Source of the DNA: Ectopseudomonas toyotomiensis
GTDB lineage: Bacteria; Pseudomonadota; Gammaproteobacteria; Pseudomonadales; Pseudomonadaceae
Length of the DNA stretch: 64,000 nucleotides
Direction of reading: 5' to 3'
Assembly: GCF_900115695.1 (NCBI RefSeq)
Contig: NZ_FOXK01000006.1
Span: 310,001-374,000, forward strand
Both the position numbers and the translations under genes were made by a program. Below, piece after piece: positions 22,096 to 32,262 of the stretch (its first letter is position 1; each line of letters begins with the position of its first letter). The notes below the pieces were generated by a model. That model did no database searches and was not told the origin of the DNA. It saw only the letters and a program-made list of their open reading frames with translations.

Positions 22096-25000
22096 ATGAG
22101 CAACATCGAGGACATTTACTCCCTCTCGCCCACCCAGCACGGTCTGCTGTTTCACAGCGTCTATGAACCGGACTCGCGCGTGTATTACCAGCAGCTCAGC
22201 CTGGACATGACCGGGCCGCTCGACACCGGTGCCTTCCGCCGTGCCTGGCAGGCGCTCATGCAGCGCCATGCGGTACTGCGTACCGCCTTTCTCTGGGAGG
22301 ATCTGGACGACGCCTACCAGGTGGTGCAACACGAAGTCCCCCTGCCACTGAGCGAGCTGGACTGGCGCGACCGCGACGAGGTCGAGGAGGCGCTGCGCCA
22401 GTGCGCGCGGCAGGAGCGCGACCAGGCGCTGGAACTCAACGACGCACCGCTGATGCGCCTGTGCCTGGTGCGCCTGCCGGAGCAGCGCTGGCACCTGATC
22501 TGGACCTTTCACCACATCCTCATGGACGGCTGGAGCGTCGGCGTCGCCATCCAGGAATGGCTGGCCCTCTACTATCAGCAGGTGCGCGGCGACAATGCCG
22601 GCCTGCCGCCAAGCCGCAGCTACCGCGACTACATCGCCTGGCTCGCCGAGCAGGATGTCCAGGCCACCGAGAATTTCTGGCGCGAACAACTGCAAGACTT
22701 CAGCGAACCCACGCCACTGCCGAGCTTCGCCGCACCGCCCGAGGCGCCGCAGGCGCACCCGTACGCCGAGCGCGAAACATGCCTGGACGCCGCCGAGACC
22801 GAACGCCTGAACCAGTTCGCCCGTAGCCAGCACCTGACCGTCAACACATTGATCCAGGGCGCCTGGGCGCTGCTGCTGGGGCAACACGCCGGGCGTGACG
22901 AGGTGGTCTACGGCGTCACCGTCGCCGGTCGCCCGGACGGCTTGGCCGGTGTCGACAACATGGTCGGCCTGTTCATCAACACCCTGCCGCTGCGTGTGCG
23001 CCTGGACGACAGCCGCACGCTCAGCGACTGGCTGCAGGATCTGCAGCGTTGCAACAGCGACCTGCGCCAGCACGCTTATCTGCCGCTGAGCCGCCTCAAA
23101 CCGTTGAGCCAGGTGCCGGCCGAGCGCGCCCTGTTCGATTCGATCCTGGTGTTCGAGAACTTCCCCGTCACCGATGCGCTCAACCAGGATGCCGAAGGCC
23201 TGCGCTTCAGCGCCCCGCCCGAGCAGCGCCGGGCCGATGGCATCCGCCTGACCCAGGGCCGCAACCATTTCCCGCTGTCGCTGATCGTGGTGCCCGGTGA
23301 ATGCCTTCAGTACCTGTTCAGCTATGACCGCAGCCGCTTCAGCGACGCCGAGATCGCCCTGCTCAGCGCCCAGTTGCGTGCGCTGCTGCTGGCCATGGCC
23401 GAGCAGCCGCAGGCCAAGGTGCAGGCGCTGGACTGGCTGAGCGAAGAAGAACGCCTGCGCCTGGAGGCCCATGGCCAGGGCGCGCACCTGGCGGTCGCCG
23501 CCAGCACCCTGCAGCAACGCTTCGTCGACGGAGTGAAGCGTCATCCCGAGCGCCTGGCGGTGCAGGATCGTTCCCGTGCCCTGAGCTATGCCGAACTGGA
23601 TGTCGAGTCCAACCGCCTGGCCCATCGCCTGCAAGCCCAGGGTCTCGGCAGCGGCCAGTTGCTCGCCCTGGCCCTGGAGCGCAGCGTCGACTTCGTGGTG
23701 GCGCTGCTGGCCACCCTCAAGTGCGGCGCCGCCTACCTGCCGCTGGATCTCAAGCAACCAGCCGGGCGCCTGGCGGACATTCTCCAGGACAGCCGCGCCG
23801 ACCTGCTGATCAGCCAGCGCACGCTGGAATCGCGCCTGCCCCATGGCGAAAGCCCGGTCCGGCTGTGGCTGGACGATGAGGCAAGCGCCATCGCCGCCCT
23901 GCCCAGCATGGCGGTACAGGCAGGCAACGATGCGGATGCCCCGGCCTACGTCATCTACACCTCCGGCTCCACCGGCACGCCCAAGGGCGTGGTGGTCGAG
24001 CACCGCGCCATCGTCGGCTACCTCGCTGCCGTCACCGATCTGATCGATCCGCCTCCAGCGGCGCGCTATGGCCTGCTCTCGACGGTGGCGGCCGACCTCG
24101 GCCACACCCAACTGTTCGGCGCGCTGTGCAACGGCGGCAGCCTGATCCTGGTCGACGAAGACACCAGCTTCGATCCGCTGGCCCTGGCCGACTTCCTCGG
24201 CGAGCACCCGGTGGATGTGCTGAAGATCACTCCCGGCCATCTGCAGGGCCTGCTCCAGGCCCACCCCGATCCACGCCTGCTGCCTCGCCAACGCCTGGTA
24301 TTCGGTGGCGACGCGCTCAAGCCCGAACTGCTGCGCCAGGTAGGCGCCCTGGCGCCGACCTTGCGCCTGTTCAACCACTATGGCCCGAGCGAGGCCACGG
24401 TGGGGGCGCTGGCCACCCCGCTGGCGGCCGACATCGGTCTGGTCGCCCTCGGTCGTCCCCTGGCCAACCGCCGCCTGCGGGTGGTCGATGGCAATGGCTG
24501 CCAAGTGGCCATCGGCGTTCCCGGCGAGCTGTGGATCGCCGGCGATCTGGCCCGTGGCTACCTGCACCGCGCCGACCTCAGCGCCGAGCGCTTCGTCGCA
24601 AGCGACGGGCAACGCTGGTACCGCACCGGCGACCGTGTGCGCTGGCTGGCCGACGGCCAGTTGGCCTTCCTTGGTCGCGTCGACAACCAGGTCAAGATCC
24701 GTGGCAACCGCATCGAGCTGGGTGAGGTGGAGGCGCAGATCCGCCGCCTCTCGCCGCTGATCGAGCAGGTGCTGGTGCGCGTGCTGGAAGTGGATGGCAC
24801 GCCGCGCCTGGTGGCCTACGTGGTGGCCAGCCAGTCGCTGTCGGCCAGCAAGCTGTGCGACGACCTGAGCCGCCGCGTGCCGGACTACATGGTGCCGGCC
24901 CACGTCATCACCCTCGACGCCATCTCCCTGACCGCCAACGGCAAGCCGGACCTGCGCCAGTTGCCGCTGCCCAGCGCACCGGCCGCCGATAGCGCCAGCC

Positions 25001-28000
25001 ATGTCGCGCCGCGCAACGAGGTCGAAGCCCTGCTCGCGCGCATCTGGCAGGAGGTGCTGAAGGTCGAACGGGTCGGGGTGCACGACAACTTCTTCAGCCT
25101 CGGTGGCGACTCGATCCTCAACCTGCAGATCATCGCCCGTGCCAACCAGCAGGGCTTGAAACTGACACCCAAGCAACTGTTCGAGAACCGCACCATCGCC
25201 GACATCGCCCAGGTGCTCGGTGCTGGCGCCGAAAGCGCCGCCGCCCGGCAACAGGGCGACGGTTTCGTCATACCCCTGAGCGCCGGCCAGCGTGCACGCC
25301 TGGAAAGCACCGAGTTGCGGCCGAGCTGGCGTTGCCTGCGCATCGACGGCGAGCTGGCAGCCAGCCACCTGTCCCAGGCCCTGACGGCGCTGCAAGGCCA
25401 TCACCAGGCATTGCGCCTGGCCCTGCAACGCAGCGCCGATGGCGAGTGGCAACAGCAGGTACTGAACGCGCCCGCCGCCATCGAAGTCAGCGAGTGCAGG
25501 CACCACGACGAGCCCCTGCAGACGCTGGCCGAGGCCGCTTTCGCCCGCCTCGACCTGGCCGCCGGGCAGGGCCTACAGGCCAGCCTGCTGCGCAGCGCGG
25601 CAGGCGACCGGCTGCTGCTGGTCGCACATCCGCTGTGCCTCGACGAAGCGGCCTGGCCCGTGCTGCTCGCCGACCTCAACCTGGCGCTCACGCAACTGCG
25701 CTACCAACGGCCGCTGCGCCTGTCCTACAGCGGCGGCGAACTCGGCGCCTGGTGCGAACACCAGCAGCAGGACGCCAGCAGCGAGCGCCTGGACGAGGTC
25801 TGGGAACACTGGCTGCAATTCGCCGGGCTGGAGCTGCCCGCCCTCGATCTGTCCGGGCAGCAGGATGGACAGGCAGAAGAGCACCTGGACGCGGACACCT
25901 CGACACGCCTCAAGCGCCTGGTCGACACCCTGCAACTGGACTGGAATGCCCTGCTGGTCAGCAGCCTGGTCGACCGTCTGGGGGTTGAAAGTGGCGCACC
26001 GCTGGCCCTGACCGTGCAGGCCGGTCGCCCGGACGCCAACCGCCTGCCGCTGCAGGCGCCGATCGCCCAGGCAGACCTGGATCCGGCACGGATGCTGGGC
26101 ACGCTGGCACTGTCGGTGCCCTTCTACCTGCAGGCCCCGAGCGGTGACGCACTGGCTCGTCTGCAAGACCTGGCCGCGCAGTTGCACGCCTATCCGCAGT
26201 TCGGCGCGGACTATGGCACCCTGCGCCACCTGGCGGACAATCCCTACCTGCTGGAACCCCTGCGCGAGCTGCCGACGCCGGCCCTCGCCCTGCGCTGGCT
26301 CGGCGACTGGGACGCGCACCGCGAGGAGCAGGCGGTGCTCGCCGACATCCAGGCCGCCAGCCATGAACCGACCATGGCCGAAGGGCTGACCCTCGACGCC
26401 TGCTGGCATGAGAACAGCCTGCATCTGCGTGCCAAAGGGCCGTTGGCCAATACCTGGCTGCCTGGCCTGGTGGCACATCTGCGGGCCCTTGCCGCGCTGG
26501 CCGACAGCGCCGAGCTGCGTCCGGCCAGTTCGGCCTTCCCACTGTGCCATGGGCAGGCCGCAACCCTGGCCAGCGAGCCGCTGCCCTGGGCACGCCTGGA
26601 AGATCTCTACCCGCTCTCGCCCATGCAGCAGGGCATGCTGCTGCACACCTTGCTGCAACCGCATAGCGGCATCTACCTGATGCAGCAGCGCTACAGCTGG
26701 GACGGTAAATTGCAGCGGCCGGCCATGGAGCGTGCCTGGAAGCTGTTCCTCGAGCGCCACCCGATGCTGCGCACCGCGTTCTGGTGGCAGGAAGACCATG
26801 AACCGCTGCAGTGCGTCTATCGCGATACCGAGTTGGCCTTCGAGTGGTATGACTGGCGTCACCTCGATGCCGAGCGTCAGCGCGAAGCGATGGATGCCGT
26901 GCTGGCCGACGAACGCCAACGCGGCTTCGACATGAGCCGTGCGCCACTCACCTACCTGCGCGTGTTCCAGCTGGCCGAGCAGCGCTTCAGCATGGTGCGC
27001 AGCTTCCATCACATTCTCACCGACGCCTGGTGCTTCGGCCTGCTGATGGAAGACCTGCTGGCCATCTACCAGGCCCTGGCGCGCGGCGAAGCGGTGGCGC
27101 GGCCGCGCTGGCGCCCGTTCCGTGGTTACATGAGCTGGCTCACCCGCCAGGACATGGACGGCGCGCAAGCCTTCTGGCGCCACCAACTGGCGGGCTTCGA
27201 GGCACCCACGCCGCTGCAGGTCGATCTGCCCGTGGCCCAGCCGGATCGCGCGCCGGACGTGGTCGGCGATTGCAACACCACCCTCAGCGTGGCCCTCACG
27301 CAGCGCCTGCAGCAGCTCTGCCAGACCCACCAGCTCACCCCCAATACCTGGATCCAGGGCGCCTGGGCCCTGCTGCTGTCGCGTTACAGCGGCAACCGCG
27401 ACGTGCTCTTCGGCGTCACCGTGGCCGGTCGCCCCACCGCGCTGGCCGGGGTCGAGGAGATGGTCGGTCTGTTCATCAACAGCCTGCCGCTGCGGGTCGA
27501 CGTCGACCCCGAGCGCCCGGTGATCGACTGGCTGCAGGCGCTGCTGTCGCACAACGCCGAGCTGCGCGACCACGAGTTCGCGCCGCTGGTGGAGATCCAG
27601 CGGGGCAGCGAGATTCCCCGTGGGCAACAGTTGTTCGACAGCCTGGTGGTGTTCGAGAACGCCCCGCTGGACGTCGCCAGCGTCCGCCTCGACGGTTTCA
27701 GCATCGACATCTACGAAGACCGGGTGCACACCAACTTCCCGATGACGGTGGTGCTCTATCCCGGCGACCGCCTGGGCATCCGCCTGTCCTACGACCAGGG
27801 CCGATTCACGGCGGACAGCGTGCAACGCATGCTGGGCCACCTGGTGCAACTGCTCGGCGGGATGCTCGAGCAACCCGAAGCGCCGCTCGGCCACCTGCAG
27901 ATGCTGCCCGAGGCCGAGCGCCGGCAACTGCTGGTGGACTGGAACGACAGCGCCGTCGACTTCCCGCTGCAGCGCAGCTACGCGGCCCTGTTCGCCGATC

Positions 28001-31000
28001 AGGTGCGCGCCCACCCGCAACGCCCGGCTGCGGTCTGCGCCGGAGAAAAGCTCAGCTACGCCGAACTCGACCGGCGCAGCAACGCCATCGCCCACGCCCT
28101 GCAACAGGCCGGCGCCGGCCCGGATACCCTGGTGGCCCTGGCCGCCGAGCGCGGCCTGGCGCTGCTGTGCATGATGATCGCCACGCTCAGGGCCGGCGCG
28201 GCCTTCCAGGCGCTGGACATCCAGCACCCGCCGCAGCGGCTGGGCGAACTGCTGGAGCTGAGCGGCGCGCCGCTGCTGCTGGTGGACGAGAAGGCCAGCG
28301 GGCTGCTCGACAGGGTACTGGCAGGCGTCGGCCGGCAGCCTGGCTGCCTGGTGGTGCAGGAGCTGTGGCAAGGCGATGCGGCGCCGGTGCAGTACGCCCA
28401 TCGCCCCGACCAGCTCGCCTACGTGATCTTCACCTCCGGCTCCACCGGTACGCCCAAGGGCGCCCTGGTGGAGCAGCGCGGCATGCTCAACAACATCTTC
28501 GGCAAGGTGCCGACCCTGGGCCTGTGCAGCGAGGATCGCATCGCCCAGACCGCCTCGCCGGCCTTCGATATTTCGATCTGGCAGTTCCTCGCCGCACCGA
28601 TCGTCGGCGCCACCGTGCACATCCTGCCGGACGCCGTCGCGCACGATCCGGCTGCCCTGCTCGATGCCATCGAAACCCAGCGCCTGAACCTGCTCGAGGC
28701 GGTGCCCGCGCTGATCCGCGGCCTGCTGCAGGAAGCCGGCCCGCAGCACCAGCTCGGCAGCCTGCGCTGGTTGTTGCCGACCGGTGAGGCGCTGCCACCG
28801 GCACTGGCTCGCGACTGGCGCAGCCGCTTCCCCGGCACCTCGCTGATGAACGCCTACGGCCCGGCCGAGTGCTCCGACGACGTGGCCTTCCATGCCATCC
28901 ACGAGGCGCCGCAAGATGACTGCGCGCACATGCCGATTGGCCGGCCAACCGCCAACAACCAGCTGTACATCCTCGATGCCGACCTGCGCCCGCAACCCAT
29001 CGGCGTGCCAGGCGAGCTGTGCGTCGCCGGTGTGGGGGTCGGCCGCGGCTACCTGGGCGATGCCGAGCGTACCCGTGCGGCCTTCGTCGATCACCCGTTC
29101 GAGCCGGGCGCGCGCTTCTACCGCACCGGTGATATCGGCCGCTACCGCGCCGACGGCGTGATCGAATACCTCGGCCGCCGCGACCAGCAGGTGAAGATCC
29201 GTGGCCACCGCATCGAACTGGGCGAGATCGAGAACCGCCTGATGCGCCACCCGCAGGTCGACAGCGCCGTGGTTCTGGCCCTGCCGGACGCCCGCGGCGA
29301 CCTGCAACTGCTGGCTTGCTACGTGCTCCGCGACGCGGCGCTGGACGCCAACACGGCGCAGGCGCTGCTGGTCGAGCACCTGCGCGGGCAACTGGCGAGC
29401 TACATGGTTCCTGGCCACTGGCGTCACCTGGAAAGCCTGCCGCTGAATGCCAACGGCAAGGTCGACCGCCGTGCACTGGCCGCCCTGGGTCTGCCCAGCG
29501 AGGCATCCGCCCAAGCCCAGGTGGCCCCACGCACGGCCACCGAGCAGGCCCTGGCCGAGCTCTGGCAGGACCTGCTCGGTCTGAGCTCACTGAGCGTCGA
29601 CGACGACTTCTTCGCCCTTGGCGGTCATTCGCTGCTGGCCACCCAGGTGATCGCGCGCATCCGCCGCCGGCTCGCCGTCGAGCTGCCGCTGCGCGCCCTG
29701 TTCGAGCATCGCACCGTGGCCGAGCTGGCCAAGGTGGTGGATGCCCAGGCACCCAATGCAGCCGCCGCCATCGAGGAGATCGTGGCGGTGCCGCGCAGCC
29801 AAGCGTTGCCGCTGTCCTACGCGCAGCAGCGCCTGTGGTTCCTCGACAAGCTGGAAGGCCCCAGCGCAGCCTACAACCTCTCCACCGCGGTACGCCTGGA
29901 TGGCGAGCTGGATGTCGAGGCGCTGCGCGCCGCCCTGCAGCATGTACTGGATCGCCACGAGTCGCTGCGCACCGGTTTCATTCTCGAAGGCGACACGCCG
30001 CGCCAGGTCATAGCGGATGACGTGCGCCTGGAACTGCCGTTGCAATCGCTGGCGGCGGATGACGACGCGCAGGTGCAGCAGTGCATCGACGAGGAAGCCG
30101 CGCGCCCCTTCGACCTGCAGTGCCCACCCATGCTGCGCGCGCGCCTGCTGCGCCTGGGCGAGAAACGCCATGTGCTGCAGTTCACCCTGCACCATATCGC
30201 CACCGATGCCTGGTCCATGGGCATCCTGGTCGAGGAAGCCATCGCCGCCTACAGCGCTTACCGCACCGGGCAGGCACCGGCACTGGCGGCCCTGCCCATC
30301 CAGTACGCCGACTATGCCCATTGGCAGCGCAGCCCCGCGCAGCAGCAGCGCCTGGCGCGCGACATCGACTTCTGGCGCAGCCAGTTGCAGGGCGCACCGA
30401 TGCTGCTGCGCCTGCCGCTGGATAAGCCGCGCCCGGCGCAGGCCGACTATCATGGCGCGGCGCTGCGCCAGAGCCTGCCCAGGGCCCAGGCCGAACGCTT
30501 GCAAGCCTATGCGCAGACGCAGCGCGCGACGCTGTTCATGGTGCTGCTCAACGCCTTCAACTGCCTGCTGCAACGGGTCACCGGCGATGACGACTTCCTG
30601 GTCGGCACCGACCTGGCCAACCGTGAACAGCCCGCCCTGGAGCACTTGATCGGCTTCTTCGTCAACGTGCTGCCGCTGCGCGCGCGCCTCGACCCGGCAG
30701 AGGATTTCAGCGCCCGCCTGCAGCGTCTGCGCGACGAGACCCTGGCCGCCTTCCAGCACCAGCAGGTGCCGTTCGACAAGCTGGTCGAGACCCTGCAGCC
30801 GCCGCGCCAGGCCGGGGTCAACCCGCTGGTGCAGGCGCTGGTCGTCCTGCAGAACACGCCCCGCTCGTCCGCCGAACTGCCCGGCCTGCACGTCGAGCAC
30901 CTGGCCCCACGCCAGGAAACCAGCAAGTTCGACCTGGCCCTGTTCGCCGAGGAAGACGAGCAAGGCCTGACGCTGCGCTGGGTGTACCGCACCAGCCTGT

Positions 31001-32262
31001 TCCAGCCAGACACCATCGAGCAATTGCAACGCGGCTTCGACGAACTGCTGCAACGGGTCATCGAGGCCCCCGAACACGCCTTGCAAGGCTGGGGCTGGCG
31101 TCTGCGCAGCCCAGCCGTCACGGAGAACAGCCCCATGTACGATGCATCCACCCAGGACGAGGCAAGCCGCGCCTCGCGCAAGCTGTCCAAACTGAGCAAG
31201 CTCAAGCAGGCCCGCGCCACTGCCGTCAGCCAGCACCCCGAGGAACAGGTGCGCAGCGCCCCCCTGGCAGCCGAGCGCGCCCTGCCGCTGCTGATCGAGC
31301 CACGCCTCAGCGAGCTGGACCCGGTGACTTGGGCGCAGCAGGCCCGTGGCTGGATCGGCGAACAGCTACGGCGCCACGGCGGCCTGTTGTTCCGAGGCTT
31401 CGACCTGCCGGACGCCAGTGCCTTCGAGCAGTTCGCCCAGGCCATCGAACCCGACCTCTACGGCACCTACGGCGACCTGCCGAAGAACAACTCGGGCAAG
31501 AACATCTACCACTCCACGCCCTACCCGGAGCAGCACATGATCCTGTTCCACAACGAGAGCTCGCACCTCGCACAGTGGCCGCGCAAGCAGTGGTTCTACT
31601 GCGAGAAACCCGCGCTGCAGGGCGGCTGCACCCCCATCGTCGACTGCCGCGAGGTGCTTGCCTACCTGCCGCAACCGATCGTCGAGAAGCTGCGCGTCAA
31701 AGGCCTGCTCTACGTTCGCCACTTCACCGACAAGCTCGATGTGCGCTGGCAGGACTTCTTCAAAACCGAACAGCGCGAAGAGGTCGAGCAGCGTTGCCGC
31801 GAGGCTGGCACTCAGTGGCAATGGCTCGGCGAAGATAGCCTGCGCATCGCCCAGCGCTGCCCGGCCATCGTCCACCACCCGGACACCGGCGAAGCGTCCT
31901 TCTTCAACCAGGTGCAACTGCACCACCCGGCCTGCCTGGAGCCGGAGGTACGCAGCAACCTGCTGGAACTGTTCGGCCCCGAGCACCTGCCACGCAACGT
32001 CTGCTATGGCGACGGCAGCCCCATCGAAGACGAAGTGATGGCCGAGATCGGCCGGGTCTACGAGGCCTGCGCCGTACGCTTCGCCTGGCAGAAGGGGGAT
32101 GTGGTGATGCTCGACAACATGCTGGTCGCCCATGCCCGCGACCCCTTTGAGGGCGAACGCAAGATTTGCGTCGCCATGGGCCAGATGATGCGCCGCGAGG
32201 CACTCGATGCACTCGAGAAAAACACCACGCGCGCTGACCTGGAACTGGAGGAGAGTCTCTGA
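22096..32262 (+). CDS. NRPS: C-A(Asp)-T-E(degenerate)-C-A(Dab)-T-C fused to beta-hydroxylase
   Basis: Synthetase of 3388 aa. C 5-458 (FHHILMDGWS, D-C-L-like start); A 468-955 with code DLTKVGHVG (Asp); T 971-1041. Residues 1055-1482 resemble an epimerization domain, but the catalytic motif is AHPLCLDEAAW instead of HHxxxDxxSW and VGWFTxxYP is lost, so it is inactive. C 1502-1948 (FHHILTDAWC); A 1951-2461 with DIWELTADD (Dab); T 2478-2548; C 2568-3005 (LHHIATDAWS). A linker leads to a Fe(II)/2-oxoglutarate hydroxylase at 3048-3375 with H3152/E3154 and H3346. C-terminal fusion of the hydroxylase is typical of the IbetaH-Asp class, which gives threo-beta-hydroxyaspartate. Its partner would be the interface-A(Asp)-T of the next gene. 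The stop overlaps the next start as TGATG. Confidence 0.92.
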   Translation: MSNIEDIYSLSPTQHGLLFHSVYEPDSRVYYQQLSLDMTGPLDTGAFRRAWQALMQRHAVLRTAFLWEDLDDAYQVVQHEVPLPLSELDWRDRDEVEEALRQCARQERDQALELNDAPLMRLCLVRLPEQRWHLIWTFHHILMDGWSVGVAIQEWLALYYQQVRGDNAGLPPSRSYRDYIAWLAEQDVQATENFWREQLQDFSEPTPLPSFAAPPEAPQAHPYAERETCLDAAETERLNQFARSQHLTVNTLIQGAWALLLGQHAGRDEVVYGVTVAGRPDGLAGVDNMVGLFINTLPLRVRLDDSRTLSDWLQDLQRCNSDLRQHAYLPLSRLKPLSQVPAERALFDSILVFENFPVTDALNQDAEGLRFSAPPEQRRADGIRLTQGRNHFPLSLIVVPGECLQYLFSYDRSRFSDAEIALLSAQLRALLLAMAEQPQAKVQALDWLSEEERLRLEAHGQGAHLAVAASTLQQRFVDGVKRHPERLAVQDRSRALSYAELDVESNRLAHRLQAQGLGSGQLLALALERSVDFVVALLATLKCGAAYLPLDLKQPAGRLADILQDSRADLLISQRTLESRLPHGESPVRLWLDDEASAIAALPSMAVQAGNDADAPAYVIYTSGSTGTPKGVVVEHRAIVGYLAAVTDLIDPPPAARYGLLSTVAADLGHTQLFGALCNGGSLILVDEDTSFDPLALADFLGEHPVDVLKITPGHLQGLLQAHPDPRLLPRQRLVFGGDALKPELLRQVGALAPTLRLFNHYGPSEATVGALATPLAADIGLVALGRPLANRRLRVVDGNGCQVAIGVPGELWIAGDLARGYLHRADLSAERFVASDGQRWYRTGDRVRWLADGQLAFLGRVDNQVKIRGNRIELGEVEAQIRRLSPLIEQVLVRVLEVDGTPRLVAYVVASQSLSASKLCDDLSRRVPDYMVPAHVITLDAISLTANGKPDLRQLPLPSAPAADSASHVAPRNEVEALLARIWQEVLKVERVGVHDNFFSLGGDSILNLQIIARANQQGLKLTPKQLFENRTIADIAQVLGAGAESAAARQQGDGFVIPLSAGQRARLESTELRPSWRCLRIDGELAASHLSQALTALQGHHQALRLALQRSADGEWQQQVLNAPAAIEVSECRHHDEPLQTLAEAAFARLDLAAGQGLQASLLRSAAGDRLLLVAHPLCLDEAAWPVLLADLNLALTQLRYQRPLRLSYSGGELGAWCEHQQQDASSERLDEVWEHWLQFAGLELPALDLSGQQDGQAEEHLDADTSTRLKRLVDTLQLDWNALLVSSLVDRLGVESGAPLALTVQAGRPDANRLPLQAPIAQADLDPARMLGTLALSVPFYLQAPSGDALARLQDLAAQLHAYPQFGADYGTLRHLADNPYLLEPLRELPTPALALRWLGDWDAHREEQAVLADIQAASHEPTMAEGLTLDACWHENSLHLRAKGPLANTWLPGLVAHLRALAALADSAELRPASSAFPLCHGQAATLASEPLPWARLEDLYPLSPMQQGMLLHTLLQPHSGIYLMQQRYSWDGKLQRPAMERAWKLFLERHPMLRTAFWWQEDHEPLQCVYRDTELAFEWYDWRHLDAERQREAMDAVLADERQRGFDMSRAPLTYLRVFQLAEQRFSMVRSFHHILTDAWCFGLLMEDLLAIYQALARGEAVARPRWRPFRGYMSWLTRQDMDGAQAFWRHQLAGFEAPTPLQVDLPVAQPDRAPDVVGDCNTTLSVALTQRLQQLCQTHQLTPNTWIQGAWALLLSRYSGNRDVLFGVTVAGRPTALAGVEEMVGLFINSLPLRVDVDPERPVIDWLQALLSHNAELRDHEFAPLVEIQRGSEIPRGQQLFDSLVVFENAPLDVASVRLDGFSIDIYEDRVHTNFPMTVVLYPGDRLGIRLSYDQGRFTADSVQRMLGHLVQLLGGMLEQPEAPLGHLQMLPEAERRQLLVDWNDSAVDFPLQRSYAALFADQVRAHPQRPAAVCAGEKLSYAELDRRSNAIAHALQQAGAGPDTLVALAAERGLALLCMMIATLRAGAAFQALDIQHPPQRLGELLELSGAPLLLVDEKASGLLDRVLAGVGRQPGCLVVQELWQGDAAPVQYAHRPDQLAYVIFTSGSTGTPKGALVEQRGMLNNIFGKVPTLGLCSEDRIAQTASPAFDISIWQFLAAPIVGATVHILPDAVAHDPAALLDAIETQRLNLLEAVPALIRGLLQEAGPQHQLGSLRWLLPTGEALPPALARDWRSRFPGTSLMNAYGPAECSDDVAFHAIHEAPQDDCAHMPIGRPTANNQLYILDADLRPQPIGVPGELCVAGVGVGRGYLGDAERTRAAFVDHPFEPGARFYRTGDIGRYRADGVIEYLGRRDQQVKIRGHRIELGEIENRLMRHPQVDSAVVLALPDARGDLQLLACYVLRDAALDANTAQALLVEHLRGQLASYMVPGHWRHLESLPLNANGKVDRRALAALGLPSEASAQAQVAPRTATEQALAELWQDLLGLSSLSVDDDFFALGGHSLLATQVIARIRRRLAVELPLRALFEHRTVAELAKVVDAQAPNAAAAIEEIVAVPRSQALPLSYAQQRLWFLDKLEGPSAAYNLSTAVRLDGELDVEALRAALQHVLDRHESLRTGFILEGDTPRQVIADDVRLELPLQSLAADDDAQVQQCIDEEAARPFDLQCPPMLRARLLRLGEKRHVLQFTLHHIATDAWSMGILVEEAIAAYSAYRTGQAPALAALPIQYADYAHWQRSPAQQQRLARDIDFWRSQLQGAPMLLRLPLDKPRPAQADYHGAALRQSLPRAQAERLQAYAQTQRATLFMVLLNAFNCLLQRVTGDDDFLVGTDLANREQPALEHLIGFFVNVLPLRARLDPAEDFSARLQRLRDETLAAFQHQQVPFDKLVETLQPPRQAGVNPLVQALVVLQNTPRSSAELPGLHVEHLAPRQETSKFDLALFAEEDEQGLTLRWVYRTSLFQPDTIEQLQRGFDELLQRVIEAPEHALQGWGWRLRSPAVTENSPMYDASTQDEASRASRKLSKLSKLKQARATAVSQHPEEQVRSAPLAAERALPLLIEPRLSELDPVTWAQQARGWIGEQLRRHGGLLFRGFDLPDASAFEQFAQAIEPDLYGTYGDLPKNNSGKNIYHSTPYPEQHMILFHNESSHLAQWPRKQWFYCEKPALQGGCTPIVDCREVLAYLPQPIVEKLRVKGLLYVRHFTDKLDVRWQDFFKTEQREEVEQRCREAGTQWQWLGEDSLRIAQRCPAIVHHPDTGEASFFNQVQLHHPACLEPEVRSNLLELFGPEHLPRNVCYGDGSPIEDEVMAEIGRVYEACAVRFAWQKGDVVMLDNMLVAHARDPFEGERKICVAMGQMMRREALDALEKNTTRADLELEESL

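Noticed and set aside
25573..29514. 1313-codon antisense open frame inside the third NRPS gene
   Set aside because: High-GC codon bias of the NRPS leaves the antisense frame open; the translation is Gln/Gly/Ala/Val-rich without family motifs.
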